Source of the DNA: a virus
Strand: one strand, 5' to 3'
IMG/VR virus record: IMGVR_UViG_3300025435_001056
Location: 1-64,000 of that record
DNA length: 64,000 bases
Both the position numbers and the translations under genes were made by a program. Shown piece by piece: positions 23,264 through 31,553 of the stretch; positions within the stretch are counted from its first letter, which is position 1, and every line of letters begins with the position of its first letter. The notes under the pieces are model-generated. The model was not told the origin of the DNA and ran no database searches. It was given only the letters and a program-made list of their open reading frames with translations.

Positions 23264-23934
23264 AATACACCTGCCAGTATTGTCGGAAGGACTTTATCAA
23301 AGAGTCCAGTCTTGCGGTGCATTCGTGCGAACCGCGGCGTCGGCGCCAGGAACAAAATGAACCGGGTGTACGCTTGGGGTTTCATGCCTACATCAAGTTC
23401 TACGAACTCACCCAGGGCAGTGCAAAATTAAAGACCTTTGACGACTTTGCTGACAGCCCTTACTACAAGGCCTTTGTTAAGTTTGGTCGATATTGTGTAG
23501 ATATTCGTGCAATCAATCCAGCACGCTTTGTTGAGTGGGTTTTAAAACAAAACAAAAAAATTGATCACTGGGCTAAAGATTCAGTCTACACCGAATATTT
23601 GACCGACTACTTGCGTGTGGAGAATGTAAATGACGCCTTGGCTCGTGCCATTGAGTTTGGTATTGACTGGGCCGAACGGTCAGGACATCCAGCAGAAGAT
23701 TGCCTACGTTATGGCAACACCAATGCTATGGTGTATGCTGTGACCACAGGTCGTATTAGCCCGTGGATCATTTACAACAGTGAGTCGGGACAGAAGTTTT
23801 TGTCGGAACTGGATGCCACACAGATCGCCATGGTCTGGAGTTACATTGATTCGGACTTTTGGATGCGGAAGTTCAAGGATTACCCTGCAGATCAGGAGTA
23901 TGTCAAAGATATTTTGCAGAAAGCAGGTTGGTAA
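23260..23934 (+). CDS. Zinc-finger protein conserved in T4-like aquatic phages
   Basis: The 224-residue protein has an N-terminal C2H2-type finger (CQYCRKDFIKESSLAVHSC; Cys5, Cys8, His21, then Cys23). A larger helical domain follows, with strongly conserved-looking blocks (LTQGSAKLKTFDDFADS, SPYYKAFVKFGRYC, CLRYGN). It overlaps neighbours by four bases and one base, so it belongs to the replication operon. Nucleic-acid binding is likely from the finger; the specific role is unknown. Confidence 0.6.
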   Translation: MKYTCQYCRKDFIKESSLAVHSCEPRRRRQEQNEPGVRLGFHAYIKFYELTQGSAKLKTFDDFADSPYYKAFVKFGRYCVDIRAINPARFVEWVLKQNKKIDHWAKDSVYTEYLTDYLRVENVNDALARAIEFGIDWAERSGHPAEDCLRYGNTNAMVYAVTTGRISPWIIYNSESGQKFLSELDATQIAMVWSYIDSDFWMRKFKDYPADQEYVKDILQKAGW

Positions 23935-24512
23935 TGAGCGCAGATATTGATATTGACTTGGCTGATAGAGATCAATTGCTCAAATTGATTCAAGCTACAC
24001 CCGCTAGACAACTGCATCAAGGACAAGTTCGTCGGCACAATAGTGGTGTGTATGTTACAGATATTCCCTGGGATCCTGTCAATGCCTGTTCTGCTATAGA
24101 TTACGAACAGGCAGAGCAACTAGGATATTTTAAAATTGATTTACTGAATATGTCAGTTTATCAGTTAATCAGAGATCCTGAACACTATGAACAAATGCTT
24201 GCCCAGGAACCCAACTGGCCTCGTTTGTGGACCGATACTGACTGGGCACAACAGTTGGTTCACATAGGAAACTATACCGAGCTGTTACAATCAATGAGGC
24301 CCGACTCAATACCAAGAATGGCTGCTTTTATTTCCATCATACGACCCGGCAAGGCACATTTACAAAACAGACCGTGGTCAGAAATATTTGAGTCGGTATG
24401 GGACGGAGATACAAGTCGAGGATTTATATTTAAAAAATCACATGCTATAAGCTACGCTGCATTGGTAGCCTTACATATGAACCTGCTTAGTCCATCCGCC
24501 TTACAAGAGTAA
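23934..24512 (+). CDS. DnaE-like (DNA polymerase III alpha) derived protein, no catalytic core
   Basis: The 192-residue protein contains three blocks in the order found in bacterial DnaE: EQAEQLGYFKIDLLNMSVYQLI (DnaE: ...LGL-K-DFLGL-TL), FISIIRPGKAHL (DnaE: IALIRPGP) and FKKSHAISYAALVA (DnaE: FNKSHAVAYA). The PHP domain and the palm catalytic aspartates are absent, so it cannot polymerise DNA. Similar shortened proteins occur in T4-like aquatic phages. It may retain a DNA- or clamp-binding role (inference). ATG overlaps the previous TAA. Confidence 0.65.
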   Translation: MSADIDIDLADRDQLLKLIQATPARQLHQGQVRRHNSGVYVTDIPWDPVNACSAIDYEQAEQLGYFKIDLLNMSVYQLIRDPEHYEQMLAQEPNWPRLWTDTDWAQQLVHIGNYTELLQSMRPDSIPRMAAFISIIRPGKAHLQNRPWSEIFESVWDGDTSRGFIFKKSHAISYAALVALHMNLLSPSALQE

Positions 24513-24864
24513 TACTACGGCGTTTTGACTTTTTGCGACTCATTTCAGTTAGACTACACACAGGCCCGTGTAAGATTTCTAAATCTTTGTTGACAAAGGT
24601 TTTCAGATACGCTTTAAATGGATCCCATTCTGTTTTAAGGAATATGTTGATGGGTATACTGCGATTGCTTTCCCACCACCAGACATTGGCCAATTCCAAG
24701 AATCTGCGTTTGACTTCTAGGTCTTGAATACTACCAAAATCGTACATAGTGGTTATGGTTTCGTCCTGATTTTGTATAATGCCCAAATATTCCGTAGTAG
24801 CATATACACACAAGGTGATAAACGGGTATTTTTCAGCTAGTTGTTCAAAAACATTTTTATCCAT
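24487..24864 (-). CDS. Conserved minus-strand protein of unknown function
   Basis: This 125-residue protein has a characteristic core, WWWESNRSIPINIFLK, and a C-terminus with ILHGP and Lys/Arg-rich KSKRRSITLVRR. I recall highly similar proteins in T4-like cyanophages with no assigned role. It converges on the DnaE-like gene, overlapping its 3' end by 26 bases. Upstream on the minus strand is the box CATAAATA, nine bases before the ATG, so it is probably late-expressed with a four-base leader. Confidence 0.7.
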   Translation of the reverse strand: MDKNVFEQLAEKYPFITLCVYATTEYLGIIQNQDETITTMYDFGSIQDLEVKRRFLELANVWWWESNRSIPINIFLKTEWDPFKAYLKTFVNKDLEILHGPVCSLTEMSRKKSKRRSITLVRRMD

Positions 24865-24876
24865 ATCTTAAGATAT
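24863..24876. repeat. Perfect 14-bp palindrome between divergent genes
   Basis: ATATCTTAAGATAT is fully self-complementary. It overlaps the start codon of the minus gene and the edge of its late box. Confidence 0.7.
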
Positions 24877-24881
24877 TTATG
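24874..24881 (-). promoter_or_regulatory. Minus-strand late promoter-like box CATAAATA
   Basis: One mismatch to TATAAATA. The predicted +1 at 24868 leaves four bases before the ATG of the minus-strand gene. Confidence 0.55.
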
Positions 24882-24903
24882 GTTTGGATTGGTTTGGTCT
24901 AAC

Positions 24904-24911
24904 TATAAATA
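24904..24911 (+). promoter_or_regulatory. Perfect late promoter box TATAAATA
   Basis: Exact T4 late consensus. Its predicted +1 (24917) is the A of the ATG of the fibre-like gene, so the message would be leaderless. Confidence 0.75.
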
Positions 24912-24916
24912 CACAC

Positions 24917-26071
24917 ATGTATTCTACCCAAGCCTATATATATCAACAAATTACGCAAGTATTGACCATAGACACCGGCGACGGAGAATCTTTCACTTAT
25001 AGGTATAATCCTGTGTACGCTAAAAAACTAACCATAAACAAAGGAATTGACAATGTCTTGTTGTTTCAATTCGTAAACCAAGAAGAAAAACCTGTGGATA
25101 TCACAGGAAGTACTTTTATGTTCCGCGTGATCAACACTGAAGGAACCGAGATCCTGATCGAAGCACCCTTAGTAACCTTAAATGCACCCTTGGGCCGGGC
25201 CAAAGTAACTTTACCCGGATCTGACCTGTTAGAAGTCCTGGCCCAACCGGCCAACTACAGCATCACCCGTGCTAGTGGAAATCTCAACGAAGCGGTATTT
25301 GTCAATGCACAGTCGGGAGCCCGTGCGCCCTTGGATATTGTGGACAGCGCACTACCACGTTATGTTCCGAGTGCTCCACTTACTATTCCTACTGTAAAGA
25401 TGTCAGCACAAGGTAGCTACAATGGTGCAAGTTTTGCCAACTATCCATCTTATTCTGATTACTACTGGAACGGCAATCCCAACGGCGGTAATTACTGGAA
25501 CAGTTTTCTTAACACAGAATATTATAGCAGTTTTGTTGTACCACAAAATCCAATCACCACAGTGCAGATGAACTTGTTACAGTATACCGGAACCATCAAA
25601 GCTCAGGCTGCAGAAAACTACGAATCGGTACCAATTAATGTGACCGAGTCCACCACCTATCTCAATCATACCGGCACCATCTACCTGAACATTGTTGGAT
25701 GGCACCCCTTGGTTAGACTGTGTTTTAACAACAGTATCTTTGCTGTACCAAATGGACAAGGCATACCGGCTACGGCCTATGCTCGATGCACCAACGGAGT
25801 AGTTACGTCAATTACAGTACAAAATGCTGGACGTGGATATTTGGCGCCACCACAAATTTCAATTATAGGTGACGGATCAGGAGCTACAGCGGAAGCCACC
25901 ATTGATGATAATGGATCAATTACCGGCATCACTGTCACTAATGGAGGTTCTGGCTATTGGTTGGTACCCAACGCTGGAGTAAACACACCTTACTACACCG
26001 TACCACCAAATGAACAAGGTGCCTTGGTTTTGATTGGTACCGGTTTTGTTACAGACCTTTACTACAGATAA
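24917..26071 (+). CDS. Virion protein with fibre-type glycine/beta repeats
   Basis: The 384-residue protein starts MYSTQAYIYQQ. The frame extends further upstream, but the region in front holds the late promoter. The N-terminal part (30-130) resembles a small beta-barrel tail adaptor. The C-terminal part has two GSGY/GRGY repeats (NAGRGYLAPPQISIIGDGSG, TNGGSGYW) typical of phage tail fibre beta-prisms. A Tyr/Asn-rich linker (SYSDYYWNGNPNGGNYW) separates them. Likely a fibre or baseplate-attached structural protein. Confidence 0.7.
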   Translation: MYSTQAYIYQQITQVLTIDTGDGESFTYRYNPVYAKKLTINKGIDNVLLFQFVNQEEKPVDITGSTFMFRVINTEGTEILIEAPLVTLNAPLGRAKVTLPGSDLLEVLAQPANYSITRASGNLNEAVFVNAQSGARAPLDIVDSALPRYVPSAPLTIPTVKMSAQGSYNGASFANYPSYSDYYWNGNPNGGNYWNSFLNTEYYSSFVVPQNPITTVQMNLLQYTGTIKAQAAENYESVPINVTESTTYLNHTGTIYLNIVGWHPLVRLCFNNSIFAVPNGQGIPATAYARCTNGVVTSITVQNAGRGYLAPPQISIIGDGSGATAEATIDDNGSITGITVTNGGSGYWLVPNAGVNTPYYTVPPNEQGALVLIGTGFVTDLYYR

Positions 26072-26081
26072 TCTAAACCTG

Positions 26082-26110
26082 TTGTAATTTTCCAAACAAT
26101 CTGCTATACT
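26082..26110 (+). promoter_or_regulatory. Sigma70-type promoter (TTGTAA-N17-TATACT)
   Basis: -10 at 26105. Predicted +1 is exactly the A of the ATG at 26117. No SD is present. Confidence 0.7.
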
Positions 26111-26116
26111 TGTATC

Positions 26117-26815
26117 ATGATTAAATCTATTGTTGGTTTTGGCGACAGTTGGATGTATGGCAACGAAATTGGTTCCAATGCACCGGGGGATCCAAATCGG
26201 CTGGCCAACTGTATTTTAGGACAGCTTGGCAAAAAATTAAATTTACCTACAGAAAACTTTGGAAGACCCGGGTCGTCTCTGACCAGCATGTTGTGGGAAT
26301 TTGCCAGATGGGCACAAACTGTCGAAGATTCTGCAAAGCACTTGGTTATTGTAATGTTGACTTATGATGTACGTGAAAGCTGGTGGCCAACCGACCAATC
26401 TCGTAAATTGCCAACAATACCGGGACCATATTATGTCGAGCTCAATGACTACGTAGTTAGTAATACAATTTTGGATTCTATTTGGTCCGAGCTTGTTAAA
26501 TTATATGTGTTAGATAGTAATCATGCTGAGTTGTCGGCCATGCGATATTGGCAGGCTGTAAATTTTCTTGACAGTTATTGTGCCCAACATCAAATACCGC
26601 TATTACAAATAAATGTTGCCAGTCCAACTCGACCAATTAGTGTAACTAGTCTATGCAATTACAAAACAGGAATGGTAGAATTACTGCAACAAGAAGCAGA
26701 TTTCACCAAAAAAATATTACATGCTCCCGGCAAACATCCTAACAGCGCAGGTGCCGAATATTTGGCCAATCTGCTAGTAGAACAAATATACAAACGTAAA
26801 CTTTTAAATGATTGA
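26117..26815 (+). CDS. SGNH/GDSL-like hydrolase
   Basis: The 232-residue protein has block I GFGDSWMYG (nucleophile Ser about residue 11), a block II-like glycine in NFGRPGSS, and block V HPNSAGAEYLA with the catalytic His. The residue usually Asp three positions before that His is Gly (APGKHP), so the triad may be a Ser-His dyad or use another acid. The family removes acyl groups from sugars or lipids. It precedes primase with an eight-base overlap and has its own leaderless promoter, so early expression is expected. Confidence 0.72.
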   Translation: MIKSIVGFGDSWMYGNEIGSNAPGDPNRLANCILGQLGKKLNLPTENFGRPGSSLTSMLWEFARWAQTVEDSAKHLVIVMLTYDVRESWWPTDQSRKLPTIPGPYYVELNDYVVSNTILDSIWSELVKLYVLDSNHAELSAMRYWQAVNFLDSYCAQHQIPLLQINVASPTRPISVTSLCNYKTGMVELLQQEADFTKKILHAPGKHPNSAGAEYLANLLVEQIYKRKLLND

Positions 26816-27767
26816 CATAGTTTCTTTTCTTCCTGTTAAACGTAAACAAACTACCAGTGGTTGGATAAGTTTCAACGCACCTTGTTGTATACATCGTGGT
26901 GACACACAGGATCGAAGACAACGTGGCGGTATCAAACCCGGCAATGACGGGTCTTGGTCATTTCATTGTTTCAACTGTGGCTATACTGCTAGTTTTGTTT
27001 TAGGTCGTACTTTAACATTTAAAGCTCGTCGACTGTTAGAGTGGATGAATATTCCTAAAGAAGAAATTGAGAGAATTAATCTTGAAAGTTTAAAACAACG
27101 ATCTATTGCAGGACTGCTCACAGAACGTCAGGCAGTGGCCAATCAGATACAGGGCATTGATTTTGAAGATCGAGATTTACCAGCAGATACACAGACATTA
27201 AATGAACAGGCCAAACAGTATCTTCGTGATAGATGCATAGCCTTGGACTATCCATTTTTGTACAAGACCATGCCACGTCCTGGCATTGTGATTCCGTTTA
27301 CCTATGACAATCAAGTGGTAGGACATACTACTCGTTTTTTAGATGATCGTATACCACGATATATTCAAGACATACAGTCGGGATATGTGTTTGGAACAGA
27401 CCTACAAAAACCAACATGGCAGTCGGTCCTGGTCATGGAAGGTGTATTGGATGCACTCAGTGTCAATGGGCTAGCAGTGCTACACGCAGAAATTAACGAT
27501 GCACAAGTGCGACTAATTCGTAGTCTGGGTCGAGAAGTGATTGTGGTCCCAGATCAAGATGAAGCCGGTATGCGCTTGGTGGATCGTGCAGTGGAATTAG
27601 GATGGAGTGTAAGCATGCCCGAGTGGCCGGTGGGTGTCAAGGATGTAAATGATGCAGTAATTCGTTGGGGACGATTGGCCACATTGCTAAGTATTGTGCA
27701 AGCCCAAGAAACTAGTAAGATTAAAATAGAACTAAGGAAAAAACAACTTGTTAAAAGATTACGGTAA
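26808..27767 (+). CDS. 61: DNA primase gp61-like
   Basis: The 319-residue protein has an N-terminal zinc-binding site (CCIHRGDTQDRRQRGG ... FHCFNCGYTASF). A TOPRIM domain follows, with VLVMEGVLDALS (the conserved Glu) and VVPDQDEAGM (the D-x-D). It makes RNA primers for lagging strands with gp41. Its C-terminus, KQLVKRLR, is encoded by bases that are duplicated at the helicase start. The ancestral form probably ended one codon later and overlapped gp41 directly (see the 27748 insertion). Confidence 0.93.
   Translation: MIDIVSFLPVKRKQTTSGWISFNAPCCIHRGDTQDRRQRGGIKPGNDGSWSFHCFNCGYTASFVLGRTLTFKARRLLEWMNIPKEEIERINLESLKQRSIAGLLTERQAVANQIQGIDFEDRDLPADTQTLNEQAKQYLRDRCIALDYPFLYKTMPRPGIVIPFTYDNQVVGHTTRFLDDRIPRYIQDIQSGYVFGTDLQKPTWQSVLVMEGVLDALSVNGLAVLHAEINDAQVRLIRSLGREVIVVPDQDEAGMRLVDRAVELGWSVSMPEWPVGVKDVNDAVIRWGRLATLLSIVQAQETSKIKIELRKKQLVKRLR
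27748..27764 (+). repeat. 17-bp direct repeat, left copy
   Basis: TTGTTAAAAGATTACGG is identical to 28870-28886, and the match ends abruptly at both edges. The two copies bracket the radical SAM gene. Confidence 0.92.
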
Positions 27768-28857
27768 TTGGTGCCCCGACATTTATCACAATTTATTTGT
27801 TGACCGTCATAATAGCGATTCGATACGAATTGCGCCGTGCTGTGCTTCACAGGCCGCTATTGAACAAATTAATACCTTTAGCTTTGAAAACAATTTGCAT
27901 CTGACTAAATTAAGAAATCAATTTAGAAATAATGAACGCCCGTCAGAATGCCAGGCCTGTTGGGACGCCGAGGATGCTGGTCACCGAAGTCGTCGTCAAC
28001 TTCAAATTGAAGAAAATCCAGCAATTGATAAAATTGATTATGATATAGTACTTACAGGATTAGATCATTCAGCAACCTGGGCGTGTAATCTTGCTTGTAT
28101 CATGTGTGGGCCAATTAATAGTAGTACATGGGGTGCTGAGTTAAAATTAAACAAGGAAGAATTAATAAAATTAGGTAGATATTTGCAAAAAACAAATAAT
28201 TTTGTTGAGGTTCTTGATTTATCAAAGATTACCAAGGTTTATTTCAATGGTGGTGAACCATTATTAAATAATGAACACTTGACTTTAATAGAAATATTAG
28301 ATAAAAAAAATCTTTTAAAAAACGTTTGTCTAAGTTATACTTCCAATGGAACTATTAGTCCTTCACAAAAAGTTAAGGATCTATGGAATAAAGCGCAATC
28401 AGTACAAATATATTTCAGCATTGATGCTACCGAACGGGCATTTAATTATATAAGATGGCCCGCTAACTGGAATATGGTTAATAACAATATAGTAGAATTG
28501 ATAAATTTTTCTAACAACTTAACTGTTGGAATCAATGCAACCGTGGGTAATTATAATGTGTTAGAAGTTATTGATGTGTATAATTGGTTTAATAAAATTT
28601 TACCTGATAGCACTAGGTTGTTTAATTGGCAATTTGCCAATCAACCAAATTACAAACTAGAACATTTGCCAATGGTAGTTAAACATAAAGTGATCAAAGA
28701 ATTAAAAGGCATTGAAAAATTAAACGGAATTGTTAATTATATCAACTCTACCATGGACACCCCGTCAACGAAATTGTGGACACACAATTTTGATCAGATC
28801 GACAATCGCCGAGGAACGAATTGGCGGGAATCTTTAAAAATTGGAAAATATTATTAA
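27748..28857 (+). CDS. Radical SAM protein inserted between primase and helicase
   Basis: The 369-residue protein has CNLACIMC (Cys113/117/120) and FNGGEPLLNN as the SAM site. N-terminal paired cysteines (CC at 31-32, CQAC at 68-71) are arranged like those of the gene at 6031, so both belong to one subfamily. The first 17 coding bases (TTG start) duplicate the gp41 start exactly, so its first six residues MLKDYG come from the helicase. Strong A+T bias and this duplication indicate a fairly recent insertion. SD AAGGA is ten bases upstream. Substrate unknown. Confidence 0.82.
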   Translation: MLKDYGNWCPDIYHNLFVDRHNSDSIRIAPCCASQAAIEQINTFSFENNLHLTKLRNQFRNNERPSECQACWDAEDAGHRSRRQLQIEENPAIDKIDYDIVLTGLDHSATWACNLACIMCGPINSSTWGAELKLNKEELIKLGRYLQKTNNFVEVLDLSKITKVYFNGGEPLLNNEHLTLIEILDKKNLLKNVCLSYTSNGTISPSQKVKDLWNKAQSVQIYFSIDATERAFNYIRWPANWNMVNNNIVELINFSNNLTVGINATVGNYNVLEVIDVYNWFNKILPDSTRLFNWQFANQPNYKLEHLPMVVKHKVIKELKGIEKLNGIVNYINSTMDTPSTKLWTHNFDQIDNRRGTNWRESLKIGKYY

Positions 28858-28869
28858 AAAGGATTTATT

Positions 28870-28886
28870 TTGTTAAAAGATTACGG
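28870..28886 (+). repeat. 17-bp direct repeat, right copy (helicase start)
   Basis: This copy is the natural beginning of the gp41 gene. The left copy lies 1122 bases upstream. Confidence 0.92.
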
Positions 28887-30273
28887 ACTTGAGGTCCAAC
28901 GCCTATTCTTAGAAATGATGTTGCAGGACGCCGAAAGTTATGTGCGTGTACAGAACATCTATAATCCTGAAAACTTTGATAGAAGTTTGCGACCAGCAGC
29001 CGAGTTTATTGCTGAACACAGCAATCAACACAAGACACTACCCACGGTAGAACAGATCAGTGCCAGCACAGGCGTCAAGCTACAGCAGGTTCCAGATCTC
29101 AATGAAGGACACTTTGAATGGTTCATGGCAGAATTTGAACAGTTCACTCGTCGTCAGGAATTAGAACGAGCAATTTTAAAATCAGCAGATCTGTTGGAAA
29201 AAGGCGAGTATGATCCTGTAGAAAAATTAATTAAAGATGCAGTTCAAATCAGTTTAACCAAAGACATGGGTACAGACTACTGGGCGGATCCCAGACAACG
29301 CATCGACAAGTATTTTAATTCAGGTGGGCAGGTATCAACAGGGTGGCCACAGATGGACAAGATTTTATATGGCGGATTTAGTCGTGGTGAATTGAATATT
29401 TTTGCCGGCGGTTCAGGTTCTGGTAAATCCTTGGTCATGATGAACATAGCCCTAAGTTGGTTGCAAGCTGGACTTTCGGGCGTGTATATCAGTTTAGAAC
29501 TTAGCGAAGAACTGTGTGCCTTGAGAACTGATGCCATGTTGGCTGGTATGAGCACAAAGGATATCCGCAAGGATATTGATCAGACTGAACTCAAGGTCAA
29601 GCTGGTTAGCAAGAAAGCTGGACAGTATAGAATCAAAGCCCTACCTGCGCAGAGCAACATCAACGACATTCGTAGTTATATCAAAGAAGTGCAAGTGCAG
29701 ACCGGAATCAAGGTAGACTTTATTATGTGTGACTACCTGGACTTGTTGATGCCTGTCAGTGCCAAAGTCAGTCCCAATGACCTGTTTGTCAAAGACAAGT
29801 ATGTTTCAGAAGAACTGCGCAACCTAGCCAAAGAACTTAATGTGCTGTTTGTCACAGCTAGTCAGTTGAATCGAAGTGCTGTGGAAGAAATTGAGTTTGA
29901 CCATAGTCATATTAGTGGCGGTATCAGTAAGATCAATACTGCCGACAATGTGTTTGGTATCTTCACCAGTAGAGCCATGCGTGAACGCGGCAAGTATCAA
30001 ATACAGTGTATGAAGTCGCGTAGCTCCACAGGTGTAGGCATGAAGATTGACTTAGACTATAACATTGAAACTATGCGTATTACAGATCCCGGAGAAGAAG
30101 AACAAGCCGGAGGATTTAAACGTCCGGGTGGCAACTTGCTGGACAGTATCAAGGCCAAGAGTACCATGCTGTCTTCAGAGCCGCAGGCTAAATGTGAAGA
30201 AGTGGGTAAAATCACAGCCGACGTGCAAAGTGCAAAACTAAAACAGTTATTAGGTCAAATTAAAACAACGTGA
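28870..30273 (+). CDS. 41: Replicative DNA helicase gp41 (DnaB family)
   Basis: The 467-residue RecA-fold hexameric helicase has an N-terminal helical domain (1-130), Walker A GGSGSGKS (180-187) and Walker B FIMCDYLDLL. It also has the DnaB-type TASQLNRS and a C-terminal arginine-finger region (CMKSRSSTGVG). It unwinds the fork and works with primase gp61. TTG start, SD AAGGA at 28859-28863. Its 3' end overlaps the next radical SAM gene (GTGA), linking them in one operon. Confidence 0.95.
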   Translation: MLKDYGLEVQRLFLEMMLQDAESYVRVQNIYNPENFDRSLRPAAEFIAEHSNQHKTLPTVEQISASTGVKLQQVPDLNEGHFEWFMAEFEQFTRRQELERAILKSADLLEKGEYDPVEKLIKDAVQISLTKDMGTDYWADPRQRIDKYFNSGGQVSTGWPQMDKILYGGFSRGELNIFAGGSGSGKSLVMMNIALSWLQAGLSGVYISLELSEELCALRTDAMLAGMSTKDIRKDIDQTELKVKLVSKKAGQYRIKALPAQSNINDIRSYIKEVQVQTGIKVDFIMCDYLDLLMPVSAKVSPNDLFVKDKYVSEELRNLAKELNVLFVTASQLNRSAVEEIEFDHSHISGGISKINTADNVFGIFTSRAMRERGKYQIQCMKSRSSTGVGMKIDLDYNIETMRITDPGEEEQAGGFKRPGGNLLDSIKAKSTMLSSEPQAKCEEVGKITADVQSAKLKQLLGQIKTT

Positions 30274-31280
30274 TACAGTACGAAAACATAAGAAATGTTC
30301 ATTTTGAAATTTCTAGTTTGTGTAATGCAAGTTGTCCATGGTGTCCCAGGACATTTTGGGGGTATCCTCACAACGGTGGATATCCTGAAGTAAATTTTAC
30401 ACTGGATCAGGCAAAAAAAGTTTTCACTACAGATTTTTTGACACAATTGACCAGTATCTATATCAATGGTAATTTTGGCGACATAGTAATGAATCCCGAA
30501 GGTCCGGCCATTGTAGATTATTTTGTGAGGACAAATCCCGATCTGATAATCACAGTCAGTACCAATGGTTCGGCTAGAGATAAAATATTTTGGACAGATC
30601 TGGCCAGCACCGGAGCCACTGTGCAGTTTTGTATAGATGGGCTTGAAGATACACACCACCTGTACAGGCAAAATACTGTTTGGTCTACGGTAATTCGCAA
30701 CGCTCAAACATTTATCAAAGCAGGTGGACAAGCTGTTTGGAAAATGATTCAATTTGATTACAATCAGCATCAAATTGAATCATGTCGGCAGATGAGTAAA
30801 CAGTTGGGATTTATAGATTTTTGTCTGGTAGACGATGGAAGAAATACTGCACCGGTATTTAATCACGCAGGACAACTTACTCATGTGCTAGGAAACTATG
30901 TTGGCGAAAAAAACTTCACAGTTTTATTTCATAAAAAAACAACAGATCAAATACTATTGGAAGATATAATTCAAGATCGAACGCCAGCAAAGTCAATCAG
31001 TTGCCAGGCAAAAAATAATAACTCCATTTATATTTCATCCACTGGCGATGTTAGTCCCTGTTGTTGGACTGGATTTTATCCCAAAACTTACGGTGCCGGT
31101 CAATATCATCAAGCGGCTAACGCTCAGTTGGTTCCATTGATTGTTAAAAATAATGCGCTAGAATATCCATTAAAAGACTGCATTGATTGGTTTAAATCTG
31201 TAGAAGACACCTGGAAAATTGATCGTTACGAGCAGGGAAGATTGGTTATTTGCGACGACGTATGTGGAGAAAAGCAATAA
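30270..31280 (+). CDS. Radical SAM/SPASM protein lacking the GGE motif
   Basis: The 336-residue protein has CNASCPWC (Cys18/22/25) close to the N-terminus and a C-terminal SPASM-like cysteine set (SCQAKNNNSIYISSTGDVSPCCW, then later Cys pairs). Auxiliary Fe-S clusters are therefore probable. The usual GGEP segment is replaced by INGNFGD, a variant that still offers a glycine-rich SAM loop. It starts at GTG overlapping the gp41 stop and is less A+T-rich than the 27748 gene. Peptide or cofactor modification is possible; the target is unknown. Confidence 0.8.
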   Translation: MIQYENIRNVHFEISSLCNASCPWCPRTFWGYPHNGGYPEVNFTLDQAKKVFTTDFLTQLTSIYINGNFGDIVMNPEGPAIVDYFVRTNPDLIITVSTNGSARDKIFWTDLASTGATVQFCIDGLEDTHHLYRQNTVWSTVIRNAQTFIKAGGQAVWKMIQFDYNQHQIESCRQMSKQLGFIDFCLVDDGRNTAPVFNHAGQLTHVLGNYVGEKNFTVLFHKKTTDQILLEDIIQDRTPAKSISCQAKNNNSIYISSTGDVSPCCWTGFYPKTYGAGQYHQAANAQLVPLIVKNNALEYPLKDCIDWFKSVEDTWKIDRYEQGRLVICDDVCGEKQ

Positions 31281-31283
31281 ATA
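31276..31283 (+). promoter_or_regulatory. Late promoter-like box AATAAATA
   Basis: One mismatch to TATAAATA, at the stop codon of the radical SAM gene. It gives a 16-base leader for the late gene at 31305. Confidence 0.45.
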
Positions 31284-31304
31284 ATAAAAAGGTCCTGGAC
31301 TAAA

Positions 31305-31553
31305 ATGCAGAAAAAAACTCGTAGTCTCTTAGAAGAATTGGATTCAATGTACATTGAGCGCGATCAGCGTCATGTTATTGAAAACCGTGCTGCCAATGTT
31401 ATTGCCAGTGCCATACGTTTGCTCGAGCAAATTGAGGAAACATATACTCCAGATCAAGCCCAAAATCTACAGCGCAAGCTGATTAATGCTATCAATCAGC
31501 GCGATCCTGCTAAATTTACCCGTACAGTGAGACGAACCGATGCAAATTCATGA
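31305..31553 (+). CDS. Small helical protein, late
   Basis: This 82-residue protein is predicted almost wholly helical (RSLLEELDSMYIERDQRHVIENRAAN split into amphipathic turns). It is basic at the C-terminus (FTRTVRRTD). It resembles a small conserved protein found before structural genes in marine T4-like phages. It overlaps the next gene by 14 bases. Function unknown. Confidence 0.6.
   Translation: MQKKTRSLLEELDSMYIERDQRHVIENRAANVIASAIRLLEQIEETYTPDQAQNLQRKLINAINQRDPAKFTRTVRRTDANS

Noticed and set aside
24884-24916. Upstream TTG start of the fibre-like gene
   Set aside because: The extra codons overlap the perfect late promoter, and the ATG at 24917 fits the predicted mRNA start.
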